Translations under genes and position numbers: made by a program
Shown: positions 35,709 through 44,330 of the stretch, one piece after another
How positions within the stretch are numbered: position 1 is the first letter of the stretch
Layout of the letters: each line of letters starts with the position of its first letter
The notes under the pieces: generated by a model
Told to the model about the DNA's origin: nothing
The model's input: the letters and a program-made list of their open reading frames with translations, nothing else
Database searches by the model: none
DNA from: Vibrio aerogenes
Lineage (GTDB): Bacteria; Pseudomonadota; Gammaproteobacteria; Enterobacterales; Vibrionaceae
Direction of reading: 5' to 3'
NCBI RefSeq assembly: GCF_024346755.1
Contig: NZ_AP024861.1
Coordinates: 2,480,001-2,544,000, forward strand
Length of the DNA: 64,000 nucleotides

Positions 35709-36521
35709 ATGAACAGGAAAAGTACCCCGTCATTCTGGGGCGTGATCGCCCTGCTGTTTGGAATGACTGTTTTTTCAATCAATGCACATGCGCATTTTTT
35801 CAAGCGTCTGAATGAAGCGAAACCGCGGTACGCAAAGGCCGTCTGGTTTGCACCTGATTTCGACTTTGATAAAGATGGCTGCCTGCCGGATGCAGGTATT
35901 TCACGGAAAGGACAGCAGAATGGTGGTCTGAAGCCATCAGGTTCACTCGGTGGCCACTGCCGTCACGGTGGTTTTATGGGGCTGTCTAATACCTATCACC
36001 GCTACGTGTGTAAAAAAAGCGGTCGTAATAACTATTGTGCACACGTTTATGCGCTGTACTTTCAGAAAGACATGGCAGCACAGGGCGGTATTGGCGGTTT
36101 CGGACACCGTCATGACTGGGAAAATGTGGTTGTCTGGACCCGGAATGGCCGCCCGACGCACAGTAGTGTCAGTGCGCACGGTAAGCTGAGCACCCGCGCA
36201 TGGCGTGACACCAACAAGTGGGGTAATCACCCGCATGTTGTGTATCACAAAGGCGTTGCAACACACTCTTTCCGGATGGCGAAATCCGGCGAATGGACCG
36301 CTGAAAACCCAACACACAAATGGGTTCGTCCTGCGCTTGCCAGCTGGTACACCATGAAAGGCGATGTCAGCAATGCAACCCTGACCAATAACCTGCATCG
36401 CTTCAACTACGGCAACGCTAACCTGCCGGTCAAGCATGAAAGAATGCTCCGTGATGTCAACCGCTTCAAACCTTCCGGTTATCCAAGTTATTCAAGCCAG
36501 GACATGTGGCGTACAAAATAA
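35709..36521 (+). CDS. NEP1-like (NLP/NPP1) secreted cytolysin
   Basis: The 270-residue product has a signal peptide (cleavage after NAHA, near residue 28). The NLP hallmark GHRHDWE is at 132-138 (GGFGHRHDWENVVVW), preceded by YALYFQKD and followed by SAHG. In plant-pathogen NLPs this heptapeptide lines the metal site needed for binding GIPC sphingolipids and for membrane lysis. The ATG at 35709 has GGGA upstream; an in-frame TTG at 35640 is less likely. Four Cys residues are visible in the mature part. A plant, alga or invertebrate target is inference. Confidence 0.9.
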   Translation: MNRKSTPSFWGVIALLFGMTVFSINAHAHFFKRLNEAKPRYAKAVWFAPDFDFDKDGCLPDAGISRKGQQNGGLKPSGSLGGHCRHGGFMGLSNTYHRYVCKKSGRNNYCAHVYALYFQKDMAAQGGIGGFGHRHDWENVVVWTRNGRPTHSSVSAHGKLSTRAWRDTNKWGNHPHVVYHKGVATHSFRMAKSGEWTAENPTHKWVRPALASWYTMKGDVSNATLTNNLHRFNYGNANLPVKHERMLRDVNRFKPSGYPSYSSQDMWRTK

Positions 36522-36556
36522 TGTCATCATTGTCATTCACAATGGCATACAAACCT

Positions 36557-36579
36557 GAGCGGCTTGCGCCGCTCTTTTT
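36557..36579 (+). terminator. Rho-independent terminator after NLP gene
   Basis: GAGCGGC-TTGC-GCCGCTC is followed by five T. It is a textbook terminator 36 bp after the stop codon. Confidence 0.85.
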
Positions 36580-36745
36580 CAGGCCCGGCTTTTCGGGCCC
36601 GACAGACCAGATCCGGTGTTTTCAAACTCTCGTCGTCTGTTTCCGGATTGGATGAAAACCGAACACGCTGTTATGGCGCGGTTCATACCAGACAACGCTC
36701 TGATATTTATCAAGGTATCAGACAGATATCAGACAAGGTATCCGT

Positions 36746-37744
36746 ATGTATAGAAAATTGATTTTGCTTGTTGGCGGCGCAGCTGTTGCGTCATATGGAC
36801 TGATGACATGGCTGCAACCCGAAACGCATTCAGCCACGCTCTCACTCCGGTGGTCAAAAGCCGACACGCATCATGCAGCTGAAACGCCAGCCAGTGCTCA
36901 GCCAGCAGTGGCGCTGAAACGCCAGTCCACACCGGACACTTCAGGTTCAGCCATGACCCCGAACACGCAACTGGATATCACGGCTACGGCAATCAACCCG
37001 GACATGCCGGTCATGTTATCGATTCAGGATCTGTTTGCCAGAATTGACGCATCAGGCCGGGTGCCCGATGACCTGTTTCAGGCATTACAGAAAAGACTTG
37101 AGACGGATGATCATGCGTTGAATGACATCATGACCATGATTGAATCAACCGATTTGGGCTACGAAGAAAAATATCTGCTGGCCGAGCTGCTCTCAACCCG
37201 CAAAGACAGCGCCCCGATTGATTTCACCCTGTCGCTGATGCAGAGCGCTTCGGCGCAATCCCTGTCAGTCGGCGCGGAACTCGCGACCAGTCTGATGATG
37301 AACGGCCGGCCTGCCGATATTCTGGCCCCACTCGTTCAGGGCAGTTACTCACAGGATGCACAGGCGCAGATCGATCAGGTCATCAGCCGGGTCCCGAATG
37401 CTTCAATGGATGAGACACAACGCACGGAAGTTGAGCATTTACTGACCGGTTATATTGATAGCACCAGCGGAAAAATGAAATCTGTCGCGATTGAAAGCTT
37501 AGCCGGAGTCGTCGCCGGTGATGCACAGAAGCTGAAATCGCTGTTTCATGAGTACGCAGATGATGGCAATGACGCCGTCAGATACAGCGCTATAGAAGCC
37601 TTATACCAACTGGAACCGGCACAGTTTGATTCCGGTATCGCAAAGGACTTGCAGACCATTGCCAACAACAGCAGTGAGTCGATGTCTGTCCGCGCCAGTG
37701 CCATGGAACTGCTGGCCAGTTATCAGGAAAGTCCCGGCAGTTGA
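36746..37744 (+). CDS. HEAT-like repeat protein with membrane anchor
   Basis: The 332-residue product has an N-terminal hydrophobic stretch (LILLVGGAAVASYGLMTW) and a low-complexity Ala/Thr/Gln region (about 45-90). The helical C-terminal half contains units like SVAIESLAGVVAGDAQKLKS and AVRYSAIEALYQLEPAQFDS, resembling HEAT or PBS-lyase repeats. It is probably an inner-membrane anchored periplasmic scaffold. The function is unknown. Confidence 0.6.
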   Translation: MYRKLILLVGGAAVASYGLMTWLQPETHSATLSLRWSKADTHHAAETPASAQPAVALKRQSTPDTSGSAMTPNTQLDITATAINPDMPVMLSIQDLFARIDASGRVPDDLFQALQKRLETDDHALNDIMTMIESTDLGYEEKYLLAELLSTRKDSAPIDFTLSLMQSASAQSLSVGAELATSLMMNGRPADILAPLVQGSYSQDAQAQIDQVISRVPNASMDETQRTEVEHLLTGYIDSTSGKMKSVAIESLAGVVAGDAQKLKSLFHEYADDGNDAVRYSAIEALYQLEPAQFDSGIAKDLQTIANNSSESMSVRASAMELLASYQESPGS

Positions 37745-37756
37745 TTGTTATCAATC

Positions 37757-37812
37757 AAAGCGATGTAAGGGAATCACATTACAGTGACCTGTTTGGTGCG
37801 CTGTTGAGATAA
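37757..37812. repeat. Degenerate partial copy of the 308-bp repeat
   Basis: The segment AGCGATGTAAG, the GTGACCTGTTTGGTGCGCT part and intervening bases match the first third of the repeat unit, with deletions. It lies just after the HEAT-like gene and heads the array. Confidence 0.6.
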
Positions 37813-37823
37813 TCGAAATTGAA

Positions 37824-38131
37824 TTGTTCCCACGCTCCTGCGTGGGAATACATATCAGACTCAACACCATCACAGCGATGTAAGTGGTCACATCATCGGA
37901 AGCTTTCTGCTTCAGTGACCTGTTTGGTGCGCTATTGAGTCCATCGATCCAAGCGGCTTTGGGTGCCTGCGCCCCAGACGGTTTTTGAAAGACCAAAAAC
38001 CGCCGAAAAAGTCTTTTTATCTTTGGCTTAAACGCGCGCCGGACAGGACCAATTTTTATCGCCATCCGTGGCGAGAAAAATTTTGAACAGACATCGTGTC
38101 TGTTCATCCTTTGGTTGTTCGTTGATTTGAG
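37824..38131. repeat. Structured ~308-bp repeat, copy 1
   Basis: The unit opens with the palindrome TTCCCACGCTCCTGCGTGGG (37827-37846, continuing AA). It then has hairpins GGTCAC/GTGACC, GGTTTTTG/CAAAAACC, CGCCATCCGTGGCG and GAACAGAC/GTCTGTTC, and ends GTTGATTTGAG. The minus-strand open frame across it varies between copies as a non-coding element would. Direct repeat of copies 2, 3 and 5. Confidence 0.85.
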
Positions 38132-38145
38132 CTCATCGGGATTGA

Positions 38146-38452
38146 TTGTTCCCACGCTCCCGCGTGGGAATACATATCAGACTCAACACAATCACAGCGA
38201 TGTAAGTGGTCACATCATCGGAAGTTTTCTGCATCAGTGGCCTGTTTGGTGCGCTGTTGGATTCATCGGTCCAAGCGGCTTTGGGTGCCGCGCCCCAGAC
38301 GGTTTTTGAAAGACCAAAAACCGCCGAAAAAGTCTTTTTATCTTTGACTTAAACGCGCGCGGGACAGGACCAGTTTTTATCGCCATCCGTGGCGATAAAA
38401 ATTTTGAACAGACGTCGTGTCTGCTCATCCTTTGGTTGTTCGTTGATTTGAG
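38146..38452. repeat. Structured ~308-bp repeat, copy 2
   Basis: This copy is nearly identical to copy 1 and in the same orientation. One base is lost in the GGGTGCC(T)GCGCCCC part, which breaks the minus-strand reading frame, and a few changes fall in loops. The GGTCAC hairpin partner is GTGGCC, so that stem is weakened here. Confidence 0.85.
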
Positions 38453-38472
38453 ATGTTTTATACGACGACGAA

Positions 38473-38779
38473 TTGTTCCCACGCTCCCGCGTGGGAATAC
38501 ATACCAGACTCGATACAATCACAGCGATGTAAGAGGTCACATTACCGGAAGCTTTCCGCTTCTGTGACCTGTTTGGTGCACTATTGAATCCATCGATCCA
38601 AGCGGCTTTGAGTGCCTGCGCCCCAGACGGTTTTTGAAAGACCAAAAACCGCCGAAAAAGTCTTTTTATCTTTGGCTTAAACGCGCGCGGGACAGGACCA
38701 ATTTTTATCGCCATCCGTGGCGAGAAAAATTTTGAACAGACGTCGTGTCTGTTCATCCTTTGATTGGTCGTTGATTTGA
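38473..38779. repeat. Structured ~308-bp repeat, copy 3
   Basis: Same orientation and structure. The second hairpin reads AGGTCACA...TGTGACCT, a longer stem than in copy 1, which hints that pairing is maintained. The start palindrome is at 38476-38497. Confidence 0.85.
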
Positions 38780-38790
38780 AATTTTTTGAA

Positions 38791-38850
38791 TTGTTCCCAC
38801 GCTCCTGCGTGGGAATACATACCAGACTCGACACCATCACAGCGATGTAG
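38791..38850. repeat. Structured repeat, truncated copy 4
   Basis: Only the opening palindrome (38794-38815) and about 35 following bases remain, ending at CAGCGATGTAG, where the bacteriocin immunity region begins. The missing part suggests that the toxin module was inserted or recombined here. Confidence 0.8.
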
Positions 38851-38876
38851 CTGTATTTCATGCACTTCGCTGCTCT

Positions 38877-39311
38877 TCATACTCGAAAACGGATATCTGC
38901 AATTATGTCTGAATCAAGGTTATCAATGGAAAAAGTAACTTTGTATGTTTCCCGGTTGTATCTTATCCAGCCTTTTTGGACCAATCCGGGAAGCTTTCTG
39001 GCTTCTCCCTTTTCATCGGGATCACCAAGAATTTTGATTACATCAGAAATAGATAAAGGTTGCTTAAAAAAATCTAACTCCATCGCAATATAGCGTTTAC
39101 TTAAAGAGCTATGCGGGGACAAAAAAATAATATTTCTCAATCGATAATCTTCAAATATCAAATTAACCTGATCATCACAGCAAATAATATCATGCCGTCC
39201 GGATAAATCTTTATCAAATTGTGGAACATTCCCACCGATGAAAGAAGCGAAAGAAGAGTCCTTAATCAGGTCTTGGTATTTTTTTTGTAGCCATTCGGTA
39301 GGTTTACTCAT
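38877..39311 (-). CDS. Bacteriocin immunity protein candidate
   Basis: The 144-residue product starts at the ATG at 39311 (MSKPTEWLQKKYQDLIKDSS), after GGGGGG. Features include HDIICCDDQVNLIFEDYRLR and LSISDVIKILGDPDEKGEAR, reminiscent of pyocin-immunity DUF6392-type proteins, though I cannot confirm it. The start overlaps the nuclease gene end by 8 bp, the classic toxin-immunity arrangement. It should neutralise the C-terminal nuclease domain of its partner. Confidence 0.7.
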   Translation of the reverse strand: MSKPTEWLQKKYQDLIKDSSFASFIGGNVPQFDKDLSGRHDIICCDDQVNLIFEDYRLRNIIFLSPHSSLSKRYIAMELDFFKQPLSISDVIKILGDPDEKGEARKLPGLVQKGWIRYNRETYKVTFSIDNLDSDIIADIRFRV

Positions 39312-41115
39312 ATAACCCCCCATCTCTGTTTAGTTTATTTAATCTATCAAAAGCATCATTGATATCTTTGTTACTATAACCATGTTCTTTCAGGCAACCA
39401 CGGATTACACTCATATCTTTCTTAGCTGCTGATTCTAAATCCATCGAATCGATAGTACTTTGCCGATCAGAGTTTCTTCCTCCATAAGTCCGGGAGCACT
39501 TTCTGTGAACTTCTGTAGGAATAGCTAACCCATTAGTTGCATTTTTTAAAGCTTTTATTTCCTCTGAAGTCAAATCTTCTCCATTTGATGCCCATTTTTC
39601 TATTGCTTTAAACGAAGGAATATGATCAATATCCATCCCATCTTTTACACTTCGGGGAGCTAAATCGCCATAAGTCCCGACTTCCAACGGCCTGACTTTC
39701 GGCTTTTTGGTTTGGTTATACACCACATAAAGCGGCTTCAGCCCCGTCTCAGCCGGGAAGACCAGAATATAATCACTCAGTTCTGACTCTGCAATTGGAG
39801 TGATATAAGTATTGTCGAATTCTCTGCCCTGCCCGGCCTGTGGATGAATCCAGATATCGTGGGTTTCCAGATCCGGAACTGGATTGACCAGAATCGGTTG
39901 ACCGCCAAAATCGCCGGTGATCGGGATCCATTCAATCGTTAAACCTTCTTCAAGCGTCACTTCGAACTTGTTGCCATTTTGTGTCACTGTGCGCCTGGGA
40001 ATGGCATCACCATCCACACGATAACCGTAGAGCTGGCCGGACTCGTCAACCCGTAAACGGATATTGGTTTCGACCATGTCACGTTGACGAATATCATCTT
40101 CACTGTAAAGCGTGCCGTCGCTCATTTGAGTTGGGGCAAATGCGGCCAGTATGCCGACCCGGCCAATGATTTTCATCGCCATACCGGGAAGCTCTGCCAG
40201 TGCCTGACCGGCGATTCTGGATAACATCAGCTCATCACTTCCCTGTGCAATGGCTGCCGCGTAAGCACCATACTGACCGAGAGAAGATAAAGATTCACAC
40301 TGTGTTCCCATCTCGCAGGTACCAGCCGGAACCTGAGCGGATTTGGCAAAGATTTGTGGAACCGTTTTTTCTTCCGGTTGCTCTTCCGTTTGTTCTGCTT
40401 CGGCTTGTTTAGCGGCTGCTTTTTCTGCGGCTTCACGGGCCAGCACTGTCGCGAATGCCTGATCAGATTCACGCAGATTCTGTTTTCTCTGTTTGGCAAG
40501 CTTTTCTTTCACCGTCAGTGGCCTTGCTTCCGGTGCGGGTTTGGGTTGCGGGGATGCTTCCGGTTGTGGCGCTGCGGCAGATGATAACCCGCCACCACCA
40601 GAGCCGCCGCCACTTGTCCGGCGCTGACTGTGTTGCAGTTCATCGACATAAATTTCTGCCACATGTCTGAGTAACAGATTTTTCCGGGCATGTGGCGCAT
40701 ATTGCCAGCGTGTGATTTCTGCCCGGTGGCTGAGTTGTGGTTTTTCTTTACTGTGAGCGTAGCGATATACCGAGGCTCTGCTGAAACTGCCGCTACCGTG
40801 GTGATGTTGCATCATCAGCGTGATGGTTTCAGGACCAAAACGGGTGACTAAATCTGCCTGTTGTCTGAGTTCCCACTCAAGCTGTGACAAGGTGTTCATC
40901 GTGGTTTCAAAGCTGGCGCTGCCCTGTTGATATTGCCGGTAAATCTTACCGGACATCTCACCAGCTTCTCTTGCAAACCGCAATGAAGCCCTATTTGAAA
41001 ACGAAGAAGCAGAAGAAAAACACCGGGAAGCCATGATTGACACGGAGGCAGAAAAGCGCTGCATAGCACTGTCGACCTCCCAGCTTTGATACAGTTCGGG
41101 ACGTTGTTTGTTCAT
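39304..41115 (-). CDS. Pyocin S-type/polymorphic nuclease toxin
   Basis: The 603-residue product has an N-terminal helical region (about 1-165) of unknown delivery type, a Gly/Ser then Pro-rich hinge (about 168-200), and a coiled, Ala/Glu-rich part. The S-type pyocin domain spans about 330-480 (VETNIRLRVDESGQLYGYRV, and NPVPDLETHDIWIHP). The C-terminal HNH-like nuclease has DIDH at 495-498 and a second His537 in EVHRKCSRTYGGRN. It has no TonB box or signal peptide that I can see. It could be a bacteriocin or a T6SS cargo effector. Confidence 0.85.
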   Translation of the reverse strand: MNKQRPELYQSWEVDSAMQRFSASVSIMASRCFSSASSFSNRASLRFAREAGEMSGKIYRQYQQGSASFETTMNTLSQLEWELRQQADLVTRFGPETITLMMQHHHGSGSFSRASVYRYAHSKEKPQLSHRAEITRWQYAPHARKNLLLRHVAEIYVDELQHSQRRTSGGGSGGGGLSSAAAPQPEASPQPKPAPEARPLTVKEKLAKQRKQNLRESDQAFATVLAREAAEKAAAKQAEAEQTEEQPEEKTVPQIFAKSAQVPAGTCEMGTQCESLSSLGQYGAYAAAIAQGSDELMLSRIAGQALAELPGMAMKIIGRVGILAAFAPTQMSDGTLYSEDDIRQRDMVETNIRLRVDESGQLYGYRVDGDAIPRRTVTQNGNKFEVTLEEGLTIEWIPITGDFGGQPILVNPVPDLETHDIWIHPQAGQGREFDNTYITPIAESELSDYILVFPAETGLKPLYVVYNQTKKPKVRPLEVGTYGDLAPRSVKDGMDIDHIPSFKAIEKWASNGEDLTSEEIKALKNATNGLAIPTEVHRKCSRTYGGRNSDRQSTIDSMDLESAAKKDMSVIRGCLKEHGYSNKDINDAFDRLNKLNRDGGLYE

Positions 41116-41293
41116 TGTGATATGACTTTGCGTTAAATAAATTCAATAGAGATTAAAATTAACCTCAAAAACGCATTTTATGGTTTTTACACAGCAAAAT
41201 ATACACTTGATTGCATTTTATTGTGCGCAGGGTGGATGATCAGAGGGCATATGGATTTGAGAATTGTTCAGCACGAGAGGTTCAGAATTTGAA

Positions 41294-41583
41294 TTGTTCC
41301 CACGCTCCCGCGTGGGAATACATACCAGACTCGATACAACCACAGCGATGTAAGAGGTCACATCATCGGAAGTTTTCTGCATCAGTGGACTATTTGGTGC
41401 GCTATTGGATTCATCGATCCAAGCGGCTTTGGGTGCCTGCGCCCCAGACGGTTTTTGAAAGACCAAAAACCGCCGAAAAAGTCTTTTTATCTTTGGCTTA
41501 AACGCGCGCCGGACAGGACCAATTTTTATCGCCATCCGTGGCGAGAAAAATTTTGAACAGACGTCGTGTCTGTTCATCCTTGG
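41294..41583. repeat. Structured repeat, copy 5
   Basis: This copy is on the far side of the toxin gene, same orientation as copies 1-4, opening palindrome at 41297-41318. It ends after GTCTGTTCATCCTTGGATTT, about 40 bp before the first CRISPR repeat. Together with copy 4 it brackets the toxin-immunity module as direct repeats. Confidence 0.85.
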
Positions 41584-41622
41584 ATTTTCTTTTAATTGAA
41601 CGTTTTTGTGGTGAAAAATCAG

Positions 41623-41712
41623 GGTTCATCCCCGTACATACGGGGAACACTGAGTGGTAATACAAATATCATTTCAGTTGATCGGTTCATCCCCGTACAT
41701 ACGGGGAACACT
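41623..41712 (-). CRISPR. Two-repeat type I-E CRISPR remnant
   Basis: Two identical 29-base repeats (41623-41651 and 41684-41712; GGTTCATCCCCGTACATACG then GGGAACACT) flank one 32-base spacer (41652-41683). Repeat and spacer lengths and the CCCCG...CGGGG stem are those of type I-E. By analogy with the E. coli repeat, transcription would be leftward, with the AT-rich leader at about 41713-41790. No cas gene occurs in the window, so this is an orphan or relic. Confidence 0.85.
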
Positions 41713-42065
41713 CTAATTGTAGATCACTGATTTCAATAAAGAAAATCAGCACTGCAAAATCTACCAACTTTTTTACACCCAAATACAGCCACTTTTTACC
41801 ACCAATATTCATCCGCAAAAGCCAAATAATCCAATATCCTGCGGATAAAAAACCCGGACGGTTTTTTAAGGATTTCTGAGCAGGATGCGAATAAATCCGT
41901 TCCGCATAACGCGCACAAAAGTCTGACTAAAAAAGGATTTTGGGATACTTTTCATCCCTGAAAAGTATCTGGGGCGCGTGCACCAAATGCCGCTTGAATC
42001 AACCAAACGAATCAGCGCACCAAATATTCCACCAAAGCCAAAATCTGCCAGATGAGTGAACCCAG
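41713..42065. other. Gap between CRISPR remnant and decarboxylase gene
   Basis: The region is 353 bp. The first ~70 bp are AT-rich and may be the CRISPR leader. The rest shows no convincing gene; a short minus-strand frame (41866-42078) overlaps the decarboxylase end and looks spurious. Confidence 0.5.
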
Positions 42066-44330
42066 TCACCCGACACACAATCCATTCACCGCATCCCGCA
42101 GTTTCGGGAAGAAAATATCCGTGAAGAAGTTAAACGGGCTGGTTTGACCGGGGGTATGTGTGTAGATCGCCCACGGGTCGAGAATCACAGAACGGATACA
42201 CGGCACCGCATCGACAGAGACGCCCGCAGGATAAACCCGGTTCGCCAGCGAATCGATAAAGGTATTACCATAGTCCGACCGGTGGAAAGTGGTCATAGAA
42301 ACAAAGATCTGATCCGCGCCTACTTCCACGCCCGGCTGAACACTCAGTTGTTCAAACAACTGAGTGTTCAGTGCTAACGTTCTGGCTTCTGAGTCATCCT
42401 GCTTGTCGATAAATACATAATCGACAATGTTTTGATCGCCGGAGATTGCCCGCAGGCATTCAATCACTTCTGCCGAATTCATCAACATCTCTTTGCCGGC
42501 CTGTGCTTCCCACAGCAAGCGGATCAGTTCGGACTTATGTTCTTCCGGCACCTGCGGCAACGGATGCAACAGCTCAACGCGGAACTTATCATCAGGGAAA
42601 ACACTGCCCAGCGTTGCCATATAAAGGTAGAACAGCTTCGAGTTCAGCATGCTCTGATTAATCAAATCTCCATAACCCCGCTGATCCGGACGAATCACCT
42701 GATGGCTGAGAAAGACCGCCGAAGCGGCCGCGCCGGGTTTGGATCCTTCAATGCCGGAATCCCCGATATTGCGGGTGCTGATGCCTTTCTCCTGACCTCC
42801 GGATGAAATATACGGCGCGGTAAATCCAAGCAGATTAATCACATTTTCATTGCGGTAAGTCAGGCTGCCTGCCGGATAAGGGATATAACCCATTTTATGC
42901 GGGTCGATGGTCACGCTGTCACACTGGTGAATCCGGCACATGCTCTGATAAACACTGTCACGGAACCAGCTGCTCTGATTGGTGAACATCTCTGTGGGCT
43001 GTGTCGCTTCATTCATCTCAAACGGCCTGCGGATACAGGCCATAAAGTAACCGCCCCACGCCGCATCGGTATGAATCGCATATTCAAACGGAGATGTCGT
43101 GTCCTGACGATACGCTTCACGGATTGCCAGCAAACTTTCCACCGGATCGACCGCCCCTTCTTCCGTACTCCCGACAACTGCAACATTCAGCAAGATCGGT
43201 TTTTTATGCGCCTTACAGGTATCCAGTACCCGCTGTAAGAGCGTTGTATCCACCCGGCCTTCGTGATCGACATAAATATTAAGCAACGCATCATCCTGAA
43301 TCACATTGATATCGGTGAGCTGGGCTTCACTCAGCCCGGACTGCCCGCCCCCCATGCCAAGCAATGAGGTAGATTTGACCCACGAATAATGTTTACTCGA
43401 TGGCACCACAATCGCTGGCGTATGAATCTTTTCCGGTTGCAGATACTGATGACTGAAGAAACTCATTCCTTTGGCATTGAGTGAATACTTACTGCCCAAC
43501 AGTTTCCAGACGGCACTTTCTTCCTCACCGGTAAGCTGCGCTATTTGGCCCGGCAGTGCCAGACTTTCGTCCTGAGTCAGATTCATCAGCTGCCATGCGC
43601 TCGCCCGTGCCAGTAACTGACCATCTTTCAGCTTTAGTTTGCCACTCAGAGGCTGCCACGCCGGATTCACACCTAACGCATATTTGATGCCCAGCGGCAT
43701 ATATTTCAGCTCCCGCGCCGCCCAGACACTTTCGATGTTTGCCACCGTTCCGTCACAGGTGATATGGCTCCAGGCATGTAACTGGTCATCGTCGTTTTCC
43801 TCCGTCAAAGGGCGAATCGAAAAACCCGCCATCTGCGCGATATCGTTGGCTGCCAGAATCTCCAGCAAGGTGGTCGCTGGTGCAGCCTGTGGCGTCACAT
43901 TATTCTGATTTTGCAGCATCCCCGCCAGATAACCGAGCACAGAAGGTAAAGTCACATCCCAGGTCATATGCCCCTGATAACGCAGGCTGGAAAATGGCAC
44001 TGAATAGCGGGTCAGAATATCCAGTAAGCTGTTACTTTTTTCAGCAATATCCAGTTTCGCCTGCTGATAAGGTGCCGAAGCTTTCACTTCCTGCGTAATA
44101 TAAGCCGGGTCACCGGGAAACAGCTCAGCCCGGCTGTATAAGGTCTCTTCAATCACCCGGGTGACCAGATTTTTCACCATATCCAGATTTTCGCCTTTCG
44201 TGCCCATAAACCAGGCGGCAATGGCTCTGTCATCCTGAACCTGCACTTTGTCCAGCCCCTGGCTGAGAAACTGTTTTAACTCAGACAATACGCTGCCTGA
44301 AACCACAGGGCGGCCGATGGTTTTCTCCAT
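42066..44330 (-). CDS. Group II PLP-dependent decarboxylase
   Basis: The gene encodes 754 residues from the ATG at 44330 (MEKTIGRPVVSGSVLSELKQ), eight bases after AGGAG. The PLP-binding Lys479 is in SVTIDPHKMGYIPYP, the upstream Asp in HTDAAWGG, and HYSWVKSTSLLGMGGGQ matches the tyrosine/glutamate decarboxylase-like group. It is about 130 residues longer than bacterial tyrosine decarboxylases. A Tyr, Glu or other amino acid substrate cannot be chosen. It is divergent from an SDR gene. No amino-acid antiporter is next to it, so an acid-stress role is not supported by context. Confidence 0.85.
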   Translation of the reverse strand: MEKTIGRPVVSGSVLSELKQFLSQGLDKVQVQDDRAIAAWFMGTKGENLDMVKNLVTRVIEETLYSRAELFPGDPAYITQEVKASAPYQQAKLDIAEKSNSLLDILTRYSVPFSSLRYQGHMTWDVTLPSVLGYLAGMLQNQNNVTPQAAPATTLLEILAANDIAQMAGFSIRPLTEENDDDQLHAWSHITCDGTVANIESVWAARELKYMPLGIKYALGVNPAWQPLSGKLKLKDGQLLARASAWQLMNLTQDESLALPGQIAQLTGEEESAVWKLLGSKYSLNAKGMSFFSHQYLQPEKIHTPAIVVPSSKHYSWVKSTSLLGMGGGQSGLSEAQLTDINVIQDDALLNIYVDHEGRVDTTLLQRVLDTCKAHKKPILLNVAVVGSTEEGAVDPVESLLAIREAYRQDTTSPFEYAIHTDAAWGGYFMACIRRPFEMNEATQPTEMFTNQSSWFRDSVYQSMCRIHQCDSVTIDPHKMGYIPYPAGSLTYRNENVINLLGFTAPYISSGGQEKGISTRNIGDSGIEGSKPGAAASAVFLSHQVIRPDQRGYGDLINQSMLNSKLFYLYMATLGSVFPDDKFRVELLHPLPQVPEEHKSELIRLLWEAQAGKEMLMNSAEVIECLRAISGDQNIVDYVFIDKQDDSEARTLALNTQLFEQLSVQPGVEVGADQIFVSMTTFHRSDYGNTFIDSLANRVYPAGVSVDAVPCIRSVILDPWAIYTHTPGQTSPFNFFTDIFFPKLRDAVNGLCVG

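Noticed and set aside
37751..38861. Minus-strand open frames of 94-170 codons inside the repeat array (starting MNRHDVCSKFF)
   Set aside because: They follow the repeat unit exactly, cross the hairpins and are broken by a base deletion in copy 2. The starts have no SD. I treat them as translated repeat DNA.
37757..41583. Retron msr/msd units in the repeat array
   Set aside because: The serial hairpins prompted the idea, but no reverse transcriptase gene is present in the window and the units are tandem and not paired with any enzyme gene.
41866..42078. 70-codon minus-strand frame near the decarboxylase 3' end
   Set aside because: It overlaps the end of the decarboxylase gene and lacks an SD or recognisable sequence.
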